Assembly (NCBI GenBank): GCA_028284195.1
Contig: JANQSE010000008.1
Coordinates: forward strand, 62,001-126,000
Source of the DNA: Balneola sp.
GTDB lineage: Bacteria > Bacteroidota > Rhodothermia > Balneolales > Balneolaceae
Length of the DNA: 64,000 bases
Direction of reading: 5' to 3'
The notes beneath the pieces are model-generated. The model worked only from the letters and a program-made list of their open reading frames with translations, did no database searches and was not told the DNA's origin. Position numbers and translations under genes: made by a program. Positions 1 through 9,654 of the stretch are shown here, one piece after another (position 1 is the first letter of the stretch; each line of letters begins with the position of its first letter).

Positions 1-476
1 ATAAAATTAGGGATTTACTGATTCATGTATTTGACCAAAAAGATGAAGCAGATCTGGTTGAAAGAATAAGGTCAAGCGAATATTATATTCCTGAGCTTTC
101 AATGGCGGCATTTTTAAAAAATGAATTGGTTGGCCATATTATTTTTTCAAGAATAAGTATTCAATCATCCAGGAAAGAGAGTATTTCTCTCGCCTTGGCC
201 CCGTTAACAGTTGCAAAAAAGCATCAACGAAAAGGTATCGGTTCAACATTGATACTTAAAGGAATGGAAAGAGCTTCTAATTTGGGATATCAATCAGTAA
301 TCCTGCTCGGACATGCAGAATATTATCCTCGTTTTGGGTTTGAGCCAACCTCTACCTGGAATATAAAACCACCTTTTTATGTTCCTAAAGAAAATTTTAT
401 GGGAATTGAACTGGTGCCTGATGGATTAGTAAAATCTCCCGGCATTGTTCGCTATCCTGATATCTGGCAGCTTTAA
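1..476 (+). CDS. GNAT family N-acetyltransferase, 5'-truncated by window edge
   Basis: The reading frame is open from base 3, so the true start lies before the window; about 157 codons are visible. The acetyl-CoA binding loop is clear as KHQRKGIG, preceded by the strand LALAPLTV. Near the C-terminus YYPRFGF is typical of GNAT strands beta6/7. This loop layout resembles the YhbS-like (COG3153) branch of predicted acetyltransferases. The substrate cannot be read from sequence. The gene ends 28 bases before the likely nitrilase start on the same strand, so the two may be co-transcribed. Confidence 0.85.
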   Translation, partial: KIRDLLIHVFDQKDEADLVERIRSSEYYIPELSMAAFLKNELVGHIIFSRISIQSSRKESISLALAPLTVAKKHQRKGIGSTLILKGMERASNLGYQSVILLGHAEYYPRFGFEPTSTWNIKPPFYVPKENFMGIELVPDGLVKSPGIVRYPDIWQL

Positions 477-504
477 ATTTCCACATGTTTTCATACATTG
501 TGGG

Positions 505-1404
505 ATGAAGAACTCAACAATATGCATAGTACAAGCTACACCTGTTTTATTTGATATTGAGCAAACCATCCAAAAAGTTGAGGAGTGGATTAATAAAGCT
601 TCAAGGTATAAACCTGATCTTTTTGTGTTTCCCGAGGCTTTTATTCCAGGTTACCCCAGAGGGTTAACATTTGGTACCAAAGTCGGGGATCGCAGCGATG
701 AAGGAAGAGAAGTTTGGCTTAAGCTTTGGGAAAATTCGATTTCGGTACCGGGAACATATACAGAACAACTTGGCCAAATCGCAAAAACGGCTAATTCCTG
801 GTTAGTTATTGGGGTAATAGAAAGAGGCGGTTCAGGTTCTTTATATTGCACTTTACTTTATTTTGATAGCGAAGGCAACCTGGCGGGAAAGCACCGTAAG
901 CTAAAACCTACAGCTGCAGAACGTATCATCTGGGCGGAGGGCAACGGTGACGATCTGGAAGTTTATTCTACTAGCTTTGGTAACATTGGAGGCCTTATAT
1001 GCTGGGAAAATTACATGCCATTGGCCCGGACTTATCTGTACAAAAAGGGAATTCAAATCTACCTGGCACCAACAGCAGATCAAAGAGAGGGGTGGCAGCA
1101 TTCTTTAAAACATATTGCCTTGGAAGGCCGCTGTTTTGTAATTGGATGTAATCAATATGTTGAAAGAAAGAACTATCCGGAATTGGCGGGTGAAGATTAT
1201 TCCAAATTTCCTGAAGTAATGTGCAAAGGTGGAAGTGTAGTTATTGATCCATTAGGAAATACTATCGCAGGCCCGCTTTGGGACAAGCAGGGAATACTAA
1301 CGGTTGAATTGAATATGAGCTTAATCGCAAAATCACGACTCGATTTTGATCCCGTTGGGCATTATGCCAGAGATGATGTGTTCGAATTGAAGAAGTTGCG
1401 ATAA
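505..1404 (+). CDS. Nitrilase / carbon-nitrogen hydrolase
   Basis: Cytoplasmic enzyme of the nitrilase superfamily, 299 residues from the ATG at 505. An earlier ATG at 445 lies inside the upstream gene and would add 20 residues that do not fit the family, so 505 is preferred (it gives MKNSTICIVQ). The catalytic triad is visible: Glu44 in FPEAFIPGYPRG, Lys132 in KHRKLKPT and Cys166 in GGLICWENY. The CWEN context and the PGYPRG motif fit branch 1 nitrilases, which hydrolyse nitriles to acid and ammonia, rather than aliphatic amidases. The exact nitrile is unknown. It follows the GNAT gene closely and precedes hisF by 124 bases. Confidence 0.9.
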   Translation: MKNSTICIVQATPVLFDIEQTIQKVEEWINKASRYKPDLFVFPEAFIPGYPRGLTFGTKVGDRSDEGREVWLKLWENSISVPGTYTEQLGQIAKTANSWLVIGVIERGGSGSLYCTLLYFDSEGNLAGKHRKLKPTAAERIIWAEGNGDDLEVYSTSFGNIGGLICWENYMPLARTYLYKKGIQIYLAPTADQREGWQHSLKHIALEGRCFVIGCNQYVERKNYPELAGEDYSKFPEVMCKGGSVVIDPLGNTIAGPLWDKQGILTVELNMSLIAKSRLDFDPVGHYARDDVFELKKLR

Positions 1405-1412
1405 GTATTAGC

Positions 1413-1436
1413 AAAACTTCACCTGGGTGGTTTTTA
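1413..1436 (+). terminator. Weak hairpin with T-run after nitrilase
   Basis: An AAAAC...GTTTT outer stem encloses CAC/GTG around a 4-base loop, with a 2-base bulge, and is followed by T-rich sequence 8 bases after the nitrilase stop. It is a plausible but imperfect intrinsic terminator. Confidence 0.35.
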
Positions 1437-1528
1437 TTTATTGCAAAGTTTAACTCAATTGCGGAGGTAAACTCTAAGAAGTTAGATATTGGAGTTCCCT
1501 CCTTTACAAAGAAGCCTTAAATTCCTGC

Positions 1529-2284
1529 ATGCTCACAAAAAGAATCATTCCCTGCCTTGATATTAAAGAAGGCCGAACCGTAAAAGGCGTGAATTTTGAA
1601 GGCCTAAGAGATGCAGGAGATCCTGTAGAACTGGCTCAAAGATATTCAACAGAAGGCGCCGATGAACTTGTTTTCCTAGACATAACCGCCACTCTGGAAA
1701 AAAGAAAAACACTCATCGAACTGGTTAAACGAATATCTTCTCACATCAGCATACCTTTTACTGTAGGCGGAGGAATACGAACTATTGATGAAATTGAGGA
1801 ATTGTTAAAAGCCGGTGCCGATAAAGTTTCTTTAAACAGCAGCATTATAAAAACTCCCGAATTAATTAACGAAGCTTCCAGAATATTTGGAGCACAAGCT
1901 ATTGTTGCTGCGATTGATGCCAAAAAAATGAATGGTTATTGGAACGTATTCATCAAAGGCGGCACTGAAGATACCGGAATGGATGCAATTGAGTGGATGC
2001 AGGAAGTTGAAGAGCGTGGAGCAGGAGAAATTCTGCTTACAAGTATGGATAAAGATGGTACTAAGAGTGGGTTTGATATAGAACTACTTACCAATGTAAA
2101 TGGCAAAGTGTCTATACCTGTAATAGCCAGCGGTGGAGCCGGCACTATTGAACACTGTGTAGAAGCAATACAAACAGCAAACGCAGATGCCGTTCTTGCT
2201 GCCAGTATTTTTCACTTCAAAGAAATTGAAATTCAAAAACTCAAAACTGTAATGAAGGAAAAAGGCATCCCGATAAGGGTTTAG
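1529..2284 (+). CDS. hisF: Imidazole glycerol phosphate synthase cyclase subunit HisF
   Basis: A (beta/alpha)8-barrel synthase/cyclase subunit of 251 residues, the normal family length. With HisH it converts PRFAR plus ammonia to IGP and AICAR in histidine biosynthesis. Catalytic Asp11 (PCLDIKEGR) and Asp130 (AAIDAKK) are present. So are the phosphate-binding motifs FTVGGGIRT near residue 80 and ASGGAGT near the C-terminus. No hisH, hisA or other his gene is adjacent, so this copy stands apart from a his operon. It converges with serA, 97 bases apart. Confidence 0.97.
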   Translation: MLTKRIIPCLDIKEGRTVKGVNFEGLRDAGDPVELAQRYSTEGADELVFLDITATLEKRKTLIELVKRISSHISIPFTVGGGIRTIDEIEELLKAGADKVSLNSSIIKTPELINEASRIFGAQAIVAAIDAKKMNGYWNVFIKGGTEDTGMDAIEWMQEVEERGAGEILLTSMDKDGTKSGFDIELLTNVNGKVSIPVIASGGAGTIEHCVEAIQTANADAVLAASIFHFKEIEIQKLKTVMKEKGIPIRV

Positions 2285-2381
2285 TTTAGATTTCTTGTAC
2301 CTACTCTTCCGGCAATTTCTTTTTTGCCTCTCTGGTCCGCTTCTCTTCTTTTCATAACACACATACTACTATCTGGTACTC

Positions 2382-3974
2382 TTATCCTGCAAAGCTCACA
2401 TATCGTACATGTTTAATTCCATCCAGCGTTCGAATCACATCTAGCTCACTTTCTTCCAGCTTTTTATCGATAGTGAGTGCAGTTATTGCATTCGATCCTT
2501 TCCCTGTTCTGCCCAATCCCAATGCGCCAATATTGATGTTTTCTCCTGCAAGTGCTCCACTTACCGATGCCAACATACCCGGTACGTCCATGTTTTGGTA
2601 CAGGATAATATCGCCTTCCAATCTCAATTCAACACCATAGTTATTTATCTGAACAATCCGATAATCTTTTTCTCCAAATACCGCAGCTGAAATACTTTGA
2701 TATTCTGCACCTTCAGCAAATCGAATCGTAATCACATCATTAAAAGTTTTTCCCTTAGAAGAAAGCACCTCTTTAATGCTAAAGCCTCGTTCACCTGCAT
2801 AGTACCTTGCGTTGATTAGGTTCACAGAATCTTCCACGTAATTCGAGAGCATCCCTTTCAAAATCCCATCCGTTAAAACATCTGCAAATCTGATGCAATC
2901 ACCCGCATATTCAAACTCTAATGAACTTGCATGTTCAGGAGAAAGCTGCACTGCCATTGCTCCTAATTTCTCTGCCAACTGTAGATATGGCTGTACCTCT
3001 GCATTGGTTAAAAGTGCAATAGATTTGCCATTTAAGCTGCCTTTGTAATTCTTGTTCTCTAAAGCATCTGCCATTTGCTCTGCAATTTGTTCGGCTACTT
3101 TTTCCTGAGCTTCTTCGGTAGAAGCACCCAAATGCGGAGTACAAATAATTCCAGGATGCTTCAAAACTTTATACAGTTCCTCATTTGGAGGTTCCTGTGA
3201 GTAGACATCAAGTGCCACCCCTCCTACAAAACCTTTATCTAATAACTCAAGTAAATCTGCTTCTTCATAGATCCCACCACGCGCACAGTTTACCAGACGA
3301 ATACCTTTTTTCAGTTTTTCAGCATTTTTTAAAGAAACCAATCCTTTTGTTTTTTCTGTAAGCGGGGTGTGTACCGAAAGGAAATCAGAACCTGCCAGCA
3401 GATCATCAATACCAACCAGCTCAATATTTATTTCTGCTGCATATTCTTTAGTGGTGAACGGATCATAGGCTTTTACCTCCATACCGAAAGCCTGCATACG
3501 TTTTGCCACTTCCGATCCGATTTTTCCAAGGCCAACTATGCCTAATGTCTTACCATACACTTCAGAACCCATGTATTTCTTTCTATCCCAACCTCCTGCT
3601 TTTACAGTAGAAACTGCCGTTGGAATATTTCGTGCCAGTGCAATAATCATCCCACATGTATGCTCAGCGGTTGAAATGGTATTTCCATCAGGCGTATTCA
3701 TCACAAGCACCCCTTTTGATGTAGCAGCCGGAATATCAATATTATCAACACCAACCCCAGCACGACCAACCACTTTCATGTTCTTGGCTTTTTTTAGCAA
3801 ATTTCTCGTAATAGTGGTTGCACTTCGCACTACCATTCCGTCGTAATTACTAATTTTGGCAAATAATTCTTCTTCTGTAAGCTTCCCCGGCTGGTCAGCT
3901 TCAATCCCTCTTTGTTTAAAAATTTCTGCACATACCGGATCTATGCTATCGAGTAAAAGTACTTTAAATGACAT
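2382..3974 (-). CDS. serA: D-3-phosphoglycerate dehydrogenase, long ACT-domain form
   Basis: First step of the phosphorylated serine pathway, 3-phosphoglycerate to 3-phosphohydroxypyruvate. The 530 residues match the long bacterial form: substrate/NAD domains (1-310), an intervening allosteric substrate-binding domain (about 315-450) and a C-terminal ACT domain (about 455-530). The NAD loop GLGKIG is at 148-153, and the catalytic residues Arg232 (CARGG), Glu261 (QEPP) and His281 (TPHLG) are all present. The ACT domain suggests serine feedback. It lies 23 bases upstream of nothing on its own strand but directly downstream of engB, and is probably transcribed with engB and purF. Confidence 0.97.
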   Translation of the reverse strand: MSFKVLLLDSIDPVCAEIFKQRGIEADQPGKLTEEELFAKISNYDGMVVRSATTITRNLLKKAKNMKVVGRAGVGVDNIDIPAATSKGVLVMNTPDGNTISTAEHTCGMIIALARNIPTAVSTVKAGGWDRKKYMGSEVYGKTLGIVGLGKIGSEVAKRMQAFGMEVKAYDPFTTKEYAAEINIELVGIDDLLAGSDFLSVHTPLTEKTKGLVSLKNAEKLKKGIRLVNCARGGIYEEADLLELLDKGFVGGVALDVYSQEPPNEELYKVLKHPGIICTPHLGASTEEAQEKVAEQIAEQMADALENKNYKGSLNGKSIALLTNAEVQPYLQLAEKLGAMAVQLSPEHASSLEFEYAGDCIRFADVLTDGILKGMLSNYVEDSVNLINARYYAGERGFSIKEVLSSKGKTFNDVITIRFAEGAEYQSISAAVFGEKDYRIVQINNYGVELRLEGDIILYQNMDVPGMLASVSGALAGENINIGALGLGRTGKGSNAITALTIDKKLEESELDVIRTLDGIKHVRYVSFAG

Positions 3975-3997
3975 GTTTTGATGAATGCTGTTTTGGA

Positions 3998-4594
3998 TTA
4001 ATCTTCGATAAATTCTGTTACAAGTTCCTGTATTTCGGGCACCCCTTTTCTGGAGCTGGATGAATACACAAGTACGGGGACATCGATATTCATCTCTTTT
4101 AAAATGGTTTTTACTTTCTTTTTAGCCTGAGCCAACTTGTTGTTAGAAAGCTTATCTGCTTTTGACATTAACACTGCAAAAGGCATTTGATTTGATGCCA
4201 GCCAATAAAAGAAATCCTCATCCAATGATGTTGGTTCGTGCCTTGCATCAACCACAGATAGTACCAACCTTAAGCTTTCCCGTTCAGATAAGTATTGCCT
4301 GATGTTTCGCCCCCAGCGCTCTCTTTCTTTTTTGGGAACTTTTGCAAACCCATACCCGGGCAAATCCACAAAAAAACAATCTTCCCCGATCTGATAATAG
4401 TTCATTTGCTGGGTTTTGCCCGGCACATTCGAAGTTCGGGCTATATTCTTACGATTTACAATAGCATTAATGAGTGATGATTTACCTACGTTAGAACGTC
4501 CTGCAAAACATACTTCAGGAAAGTTCTCAGCCGGGCACTCTTCTATTCTTGTAGCACTGGTAATGAACCTGGCTTTGCCGTTAAACAAGTTCAT
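3998..4594 (-). CDS. engB: Ribosome biogenesis GTPase EngB/YsxC
   Basis: A TRAFAC-class GTPase of 198 residues needed for late large-subunit assembly. G motifs: G1 GRSNVGKS at 32-39, G3 DLPGYG at 77-82, G4 SKAD at 144-147 and G5 SSS near 174. The N-terminal FAGRSNVGKSSL context is diagnostic of the YihA/EngB family. Its start overlaps the end of purF by 14 bases, which suggests translational coupling. It precedes serA by 23 bases, so purF-engB-serA reads as one transcription unit. Confidence 0.97.
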   Translation of the reverse strand: MNLFNGKARFITSATRIEECPAENFPEVCFAGRSNVGKSSLINAIVNRKNIARTSNVPGKTQQMNYYQIGEDCFFVDLPGYGFAKVPKKERERWGRNIRQYLSERESLRLVLSVVDARHEPTSLDEDFFYWLASNQMPFAVLMSKADKLSNNKLAQAKKKVKTILKEMNIDVPVLVYSSSSRKGVPEIQELVTEFIED

Positions 4595-6083
4595 TTTCTT
4601 CCTTCTCTACCCCAAAATTTACCGGAACCGGATAATTGCTGGTAAAACATGCGGTGCAATAATCATAGCCTGATGGATTCGCCTCTTTCACTGCATTCAC
4701 CAAACCATCAGCAGAAAGATATCTTAAACTATCTACTCCTATTTCTTTTGCAATCTTATCTACATCCCGGTCAAATTTATTGGCTATAAGCTCGTCCGGA
4801 CTTGGGAAGTCCATTCCATAATAACATGGACTGATAATTGGGGGAGAACTCACCAAAAAATGTATCTCTGCGGGGTTACAAGCCCGGATCATATCAACTA
4901 ATAAGCGGGATGTAGTTCCCCGAACGATGGAATCATCTACGATAATCACAGATCTTCCTTCAATTACACCACGAACCGGATTAAATTTGGTACGCACTTT
5001 TTGCTCACGTGATTTTTGCCCGGGAGAAATAAATGTTCTTCCAACATAGTGGTTTCGGATCAGGCCGATATCATATTTGCAATCCCGGCCCATTTTCTGA
5101 TTCTCATTCGCATAACCAATAGCTGCAGTGTTGCTTGAGTCGGGAACAGAAATTACAACCGGCCTTCTTTTAGGGTTCCTTTTCTTTATTACTTCATCAA
5201 CCGGATGCTCTTTAGCTAACGCCTGGCCCAAATTTCGCCGGATCTTATCAACCATTTCGCCAAACACCATACTGTCGGGGCGAGAAAAATATACATACTC
5301 GAAAATACATTGGCTGGTTTTTGAGCCATCTTTAGGCTCAATGAAATATGAAGTTACTTCCCCGGAATCCGAAGCTTCCTGATCGATAACAATCACTTCG
5401 CCCGGTTCTATATCCCGAATATATTCTGCATCGTTAATATCGAACGCACATGTTTCGCTGGCAAGGCAAAACTTTCCGTCTTTCTTTCCCAAAGCCAATG
5501 GGCGGAATCCGTTGGGGTCCCGAACCCCAATCAATTTATCATCAGTCAAAATAACCAAACAATATGCTCCTTCAATCTGATGAAGCGCATCCATTATCTG
5601 GCTCATCTGATCTTGCTTCAGGCTATGAGAGATCAAATGAAGAATTAATTCTGTATCAGAAGTGCTCTGAAATAACACCCCTTCTTTCCTGAAACGAGAA
5701 CGAATCTGCTTGGCATTTGAAAGATTACCATTATGAGCAATTGCAATATTTCCGTTCCTGTAATGAACCCTGAATGGTTGGATATTCGCCGGATTTTTTG
5801 AAGAACCGGAAGTTGAATAACGGTTATGCCCAATAGCCGATTTACCCTTCAAAATCTTGTTCATGATCTTTGGCTTGTTGAATACATTCAAAACCAGCCC
5901 AAAATCTTTGTAAGCTGGCATTATCATGCGTTCTTTGTCGGCATCATAAAAGCTGGTTACGATACCAGCCGATTCCTGCCCGCGGTGTTGAAGGGAATGC
6001 AGGCCATAGTATGTTGTGAGGGCGGCTTCTTCATGATCGAAAATGCCGAAAATACCACAATACTCGCGAGGTTTGTCGCTCAT
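4581..6083 (-). CDS. purF: Amidophosphoribosyltransferase PurF, Fe-S type with propeptide
   Basis: First committed step of purine synthesis, PRPP plus glutamine to phosphoribosylamine. The ATG at 6083 is chosen; the frame extends upstream to 6188, but those residues do not fit the family. From 6083 the catalytic nucleophile is Cys9 (YCGIFGIFD). It therefore sits behind an 8-residue segment that must be cleaved, as with the Bacillus subtilis propeptide. C-terminal CTACFTSNYP, plus cysteines in SPCYYGMD and in QCIFEYVYFSRP, match the four Fe-S ligands of the B. subtilis class. The PRPP loop VIIVDDSIVRGTT is intact. Length is 500 residues. Confidence 0.96.
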   Translation of the reverse strand: MSDKPREYCGIFGIFDHEEAALTTYYGLHSLQHRGQESAGIVTSFYDADKERMIMPAYKDFGLVLNVFNKPKIMNKILKGKSAIGHNRYSTSGSSKNPANIQPFRVHYRNGNIAIAHNGNLSNAKQIRSRFRKEGVLFQSTSDTELILHLISHSLKQDQMSQIMDALHQIEGAYCLVILTDDKLIGVRDPNGFRPLALGKKDGKFCLASETCAFDINDAEYIRDIEPGEVIVIDQEASDSGEVTSYFIEPKDGSKTSQCIFEYVYFSRPDSMVFGEMVDKIRRNLGQALAKEHPVDEVIKKRNPKRRPVVISVPDSSNTAAIGYANENQKMGRDCKYDIGLIRNHYVGRTFISPGQKSREQKVRTKFNPVRGVIEGRSVIIVDDSIVRGTTSRLLVDMIRACNPAEIHFLVSSPPIISPCYYGMDFPSPDELIANKFDRDVDKIAKEIGVDSLRYLSADGLVNAVKEANPSGYDYCTACFTSNYPVPVNFGVEKEENELV

Positions 6084-6250
6084 TAAAAATTCTCCGGGTT
6101 TGAGAAGATTCCTGGGAAATTCAAAGATAAGAAATGCCAAGCGGAATTTTGAATTAGGATATGCTAAAACAAAAAAACTCTCTAACATTACAGAGCTTTT
6201 GATTACTGCTTACTCTTTTACTTCAAATAAATACCTCTGTTCCATTTCTG

Positions 6251-7429
6251 TCAATTCTCTTGAAATCCGGAAATACTCAAAACCCCGAAAACAGGCCCAA
6301 TCAATATTAATAGAAACACAAGTGGATTTTCGGTAGCAGCCCATACAAGATTAACCATTTGGATACTTACAATTGTGATTGCAAAACCAATGCTGTTTAC
6401 TATGGTGAGCCCTGTGGCTACATACGCACGATTTGATGATTGTGCCACTAAAGTTGAGAATTGAGGAGAATCAGGAATTACAAAAATCCCCCAAAGAAGA
6501 ATAAGTACCATGAATAACCATACCGGTAATCCAAAAGAAAATGGGATAAATAAACAGCACACGCCAGAAACCAATAAAGAAACCAAAGCTACTTTCTTGC
6601 TTCCTTTTTTAAGAGAGATATGCCCCCCTACAGCGCAGCTAATCCCGCCAATACCAATTGCAGCAAAAGACCACAACGGAATATCGAACGCCAGGCCAGG
6701 ATTTGAAATTAAATAGAACCCAAACAGAGTTGGTACAAAAGCCCAGAATGTGTACAGCTCCCACATATGCCCAAAATAACCGAACGCAGCTAAGCGAAAA
6801 TTTTGATTTTTGAATAACTGAAAAACCATTTTCGGTTTAAAAGAACCTGACTTTGAACCGAAGGGACCATCTGAGATGGTTAAAAAAAGCAGCAGTCCGC
6901 CAAATACAGAAAGGCACGAAGTTCCAATAAGTACAAACCGCCAGGGTAAATCTCCACCAAGATATTTTAACAAATGCGGAAATGCTGTCCCTAACACTAA
7001 CGCTCCTACCAAATATCCCAGTGCTTTACCCAACCCTTGTTTGTGCCAGTCGGAAGCGATCTTCATCCCCACCGGATAAATTCCGGCTAGAAAAAATCCG
7101 GTAAATACCCTTGCAAGCACTACCTCTGTAAAATTGGAAGAATAAATAGTAAGCAGATTGCAAGCAGCCCCCGCTACAGAACAGGCTAAAAAAACTTTTA
7201 CCGGAGAAAACCGATCAGCTACACTAAGAATTGCAAACATTAACGTGCCGATAATAAAGCCAGACTGTACCGCCATGGTTATAAATCCTACAAACATCTC
7301 AGGTAGGTTTAACTCTTCGATCAGATCCGGAACTACGGCATTACCTGCAAACCAAAGGGAAGTTCCCGCGAACTGGGCAAATACAATAACCGGAAGAATA
7401 TGTTTGGGGATGGACGTTTGGGTTTGCAT
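6251..7429 (-). CDS. MFS transporter
   Basis: A 392-residue membrane protein with about 12 hydrophobic segments split into two halves by a short polar stretch around residues 190-205, as in the major facilitator superfamily. The first helix carries FAGTSLWFAGNAVVPDL, and a motif-A-like SVADRFSPV follows TM2. A conserved basic/polar loop (SLKKGSKK) sits in the equivalent place in the second half. The substrate cannot be inferred. It is preceded by a strong terminator and tRNA-Gly, so it probably has its own promoter. The 167-base gap to purF on the same strand shows no clear signal. Confidence 0.85.
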   Translation of the reverse strand: MQTQTSIPKHILPVIVFAQFAGTSLWFAGNAVVPDLIEELNLPEMFVGFITMAVQSGFIIGTLMFAILSVADRFSPVKVFLACSVAGAACNLLTIYSSNFTEVVLARVFTGFFLAGIYPVGMKIASDWHKQGLGKALGYLVGALVLGTAFPHLLKYLGGDLPWRFVLIGTSCLSVFGGLLLFLTISDGPFGSKSGSFKPKMVFQLFKNQNFRLAAFGYFGHMWELYTFWAFVPTLFGFYLISNPGLAFDIPLWSFAAIGIGGISCAVGGHISLKKGSKKVALVSLLVSGVCCLFIPFSFGLPVWLFMVLILLWGIFVIPDSPQFSTLVAQSSNRAYVATGLTIVNSIGFAITIVSIQMVNLVWAATENPLVFLLILIGPVFGVLSISGFQEN

Positions 7430-7459
7430 AGAAAGAAAGAAACGGAAGTTTTAGCATAA

Positions 7460-7493
7460 AAAAAGCCTCTTAGAAAAATCTAAGAGGCTTTTT
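7460..7493 (-). terminator. Intrinsic terminator after tRNA-Gly
   Basis: A perfect 14-bp stem (AAAAAGCCTCTTAG / CTAAGAGGCTTTTT) with a 6-base loop. It is flanked by A/T runs on both sides, so it could act on either strand. It sits 4 bases past the tRNA 3' end on the - strand and ahead of the MFS gene. Confidence 0.85.
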
Positions 7494-7497
7494 CTTG

Positions 7498-7570
7498 AGC
7501 GAGAAACGAGACTCGAACTCGCGACCCCAACCTTGGCAAGGTTGTGCTCTACCAACTGAGCTATTCTCGC
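7498..7570 (-). tRNA. tRNA-Gly (anticodon GCC)
   Basis: On the - strand the cloverleaf reads with a 7-bp acceptor (GCGAGAA/TTCTCGC), D-arm GCTC/GAGC, anticodon stem CAACC/GGTTG with loop TTGCCAA (anticodon GCC), and T-arm with TTCGAGT. Discriminator base is U and CCA is not encoded. The length of 73 nt is normal. It stands alone between the helicase and MFS genes and is followed at once by a strong terminator. Confidence 0.97.
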
Positions 7571-7719
7571 ATTCAATAAAATATCGTCCATCCTGAACGG
7601 GCGTTAAATATACGGCTGATGGTGAGTACAATTCAACCTTATTTTATAAAATAAAGCCACTAACTCTCAAAAATACTAAACTTCTATCCCTTTTTGTACA
7701 TTCGTACTTCCGTAGCAAA

Positions 7720-9639
7720 CTATAAAGAAATCTCTTTGATCGACCCCAACAACTTCCCCAAAAACTTATTCCCGTAAACCTGTTGCACATGCTGCATATC
7801 GGCAATAATTACCAACAACTCTTTACTTCTTGAAAAAGCCACATTCAACAATCTTGGTACACTCAATCCGTTTTTGACTTCATCGAACGGGCGAACAGAA
7901 TAATGCCGTAATGAGCCGTTTTGCAGCTCGCCGCTCATTACAGTATCAAAAATAATCACTTCCTTTTCCCTTCCCTGGAATGTGTGAATGGTGCCTACTT
8001 CAACATAACGATATCCTTCATCTCTCAAATGATTACGAACAGAATACACGCTGCTTCGGAATGGTACAATTACTCCGATGCTGTCGTCAGCATATTTGAG
8101 GGAAAGCTTTCGAACACTTTCTTCTATAAGCCTTAAATGAACTTCATTGGTTGGTTTAAATCCCTTTGTTCCTTTTTCCTGCTCTATACAGGGCCCGTAT
8201 TTGGATGAATCAACCAGCGCCACCGAATTTTTGCCCACCCCTTTTTCTAATACACTCTCGCCAGATTTTAACCGCCCATCATAGAATACCGAACTTATTA
8301 CTCCGGCAAGATCAGAGCGTAAACGGTATTGAGTATCAAAGAAACAGGTAAACCCGGGATTCTCATCATGCCATTTAAACAATGACCCGGTGGAATCCGC
8401 GCCGGATACAAAGGTAAAAATATCCTGCTCAAGAAAAGCTCTTGCCTCCAGATCAGCATTTATTGCTATTGGAGGAAGCTGCATAGGATCGCCTGCAACT
8501 ACCAGATGTTGTTTGCTCTTTGCCGCCATCAATAGCAGATAAGGAACTCCTGCCATCGAAGCCTCATCAACAACTACTGCATCGTAACTTAGGTTATAGA
8601 ATAATTCGGAAGTACAAACTTTAGCCATTGTAGTGGCAACCAGCTGCTTTTTCTTCAACTCGTAGCGTTCATTCAGATTCAGGAGCTTCTCGATCTTTTC
8701 TTCAACTGCTGCAGGGCCGCCTTCACGATCTACTTTCTCTCCCAGTAACCGACATTGAAGATCCAGAGGATCGGGTACTTCCTCCCCATTAAGCATTATT
8801 TCATCAATCTTCTCCTGCAATTCTCTGTATTGGTCAAGTGATGTACTTAGCTGAATGGCATCTGCTTTTCTGCTATCTAATTTTATCTTCACCTGATTTT
8901 CGAATAAAATATCTTCAAGCCTGTCATCCTGTAATGCAGCTTCCCCAAACCTGGTAGCCTGTTGAAGATCGAACCCGGGCGAGGCTTTGTGCAATGCCTC
9001 AATCACATTAATCAAACCAACATCTACCGCACGGTTGGTATTAGATACAAAAAGAACCCTTTTCTTTTCTCTTAATAAGTTTGCGACAATAAATCCTAAA
9101 GTAGCCGTTTTCCCTGTTCCGGGAGGGCCCCACACATATAGAATGTTGTTCTTAACTGCTTTTTCGATCGCATTTGATTGGGCTTCATTCCTCAATTCAT
9201 CAACCTTAACCGGCAATGAAACACTTTCTTCTTCAAAAGCTGAAGAAGGTTCCAATAAAGCTTTCAACTGGTCAATTTCTTTGTGCTTGTCTTCCAGGGT
9301 ATAAAGATGTTCTTGCATCTTTTTTAGCACAAAATCGTTTTCCCACTCCAAATAAACCTCATCGATAGCCGGGCCAAAATCTTCCGGAAATTCCAGCCAT
9401 ACTTTGCCTTCCTTAAAATCGATTTCGTGAACTTCCGGTTCTTTATTTTGCAGCCTGGCACGAATTTCTTCTGCAAACCGAAGTCCCTGGTTCGTGGTTT
9501 CGAAAATGTAAATATGATGGCCTTTACTTTTTTCCTTCACCCCATTCAAAAGCACATCGTGAGAAGGGGCTTCCCGAACAGCTTCGATCTCTTTTTCAAT
9601 GGCCGAAATAGCCTTGGCGATGGTTTTTTTTATAGTCAA
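7720..9639 (-). CDS. Superfamily 1 (UPF1/IGHMBP2-like) helicase
   Basis: A 639-residue protein with SF1B helicase motifs: Q-motif NEAQSNAI (151-158), Walker A GPPGTGKT (171-178), motif II DEAS (358-361), motif III GDPMQLPP (383-390), motif V HTFQGREKE and motif VI NVAFSRSKE. The first 150 residues match nothing I recognise, and a charged, probably helical insertion lies between motifs Ia and II (about 230-335). The only possible start is TTG at 9639, because a TAA codon sits immediately upstream in frame and the next Met is near residue 108. The UPF1-like core suggests 5'-3' DNA or RNA unwinding. It lies downstream of mutS and gntR on the same strand. Confidence 0.88.
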   Translation of the reverse strand: MTIKKTIAKAISAIEKEIEAVREAPSHDVLLNGVKEKSKGHHIYIFETTNQGLRFAEEIRARLQNKEPEVHEIDFKEGKVWLEFPEDFGPAIDEVYLEWENDFVLKKMQEHLYTLEDKHKEIDQLKALLEPSSAFEEESVSLPVKVDELRNEAQSNAIEKAVKNNILYVWGPPGTGKTATLGFIVANLLREKKRVLFVSNTNRAVDVGLINVIEALHKASPGFDLQQATRFGEAALQDDRLEDILFENQVKIKLDSRKADAIQLSTSLDQYRELQEKIDEIMLNGEEVPDPLDLQCRLLGEKVDREGGPAAVEEKIEKLLNLNERYELKKKQLVATTMAKVCTSELFYNLSYDAVVVDEASMAGVPYLLLMAAKSKQHLVVAGDPMQLPPIAINADLEARAFLEQDIFTFVSGADSTGSLFKWHDENPGFTCFFDTQYRLRSDLAGVISSVFYDGRLKSGESVLEKGVGKNSVALVDSSKYGPCIEQEKGTKGFKPTNEVHLRLIEESVRKLSLKYADDSIGVIVPFRSSVYSVRNHLRDEGYRYVEVGTIHTFQGREKEVIIFDTVMSGELQNGSLRHYSVRPFDEVKNGLSVPRLLNVAFSRSKELLVIIADMQHVQQVYGNKFLGKLLGSIKEISL

Positions 9640-9654
9640 TTATCAGTTACTCAA

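Noticed and set aside
2084-2362. 92-codon frame antisense to hisF
   Set aside because: Lies almost entirely within hisF, highly basic, no family; treated as a shadow.
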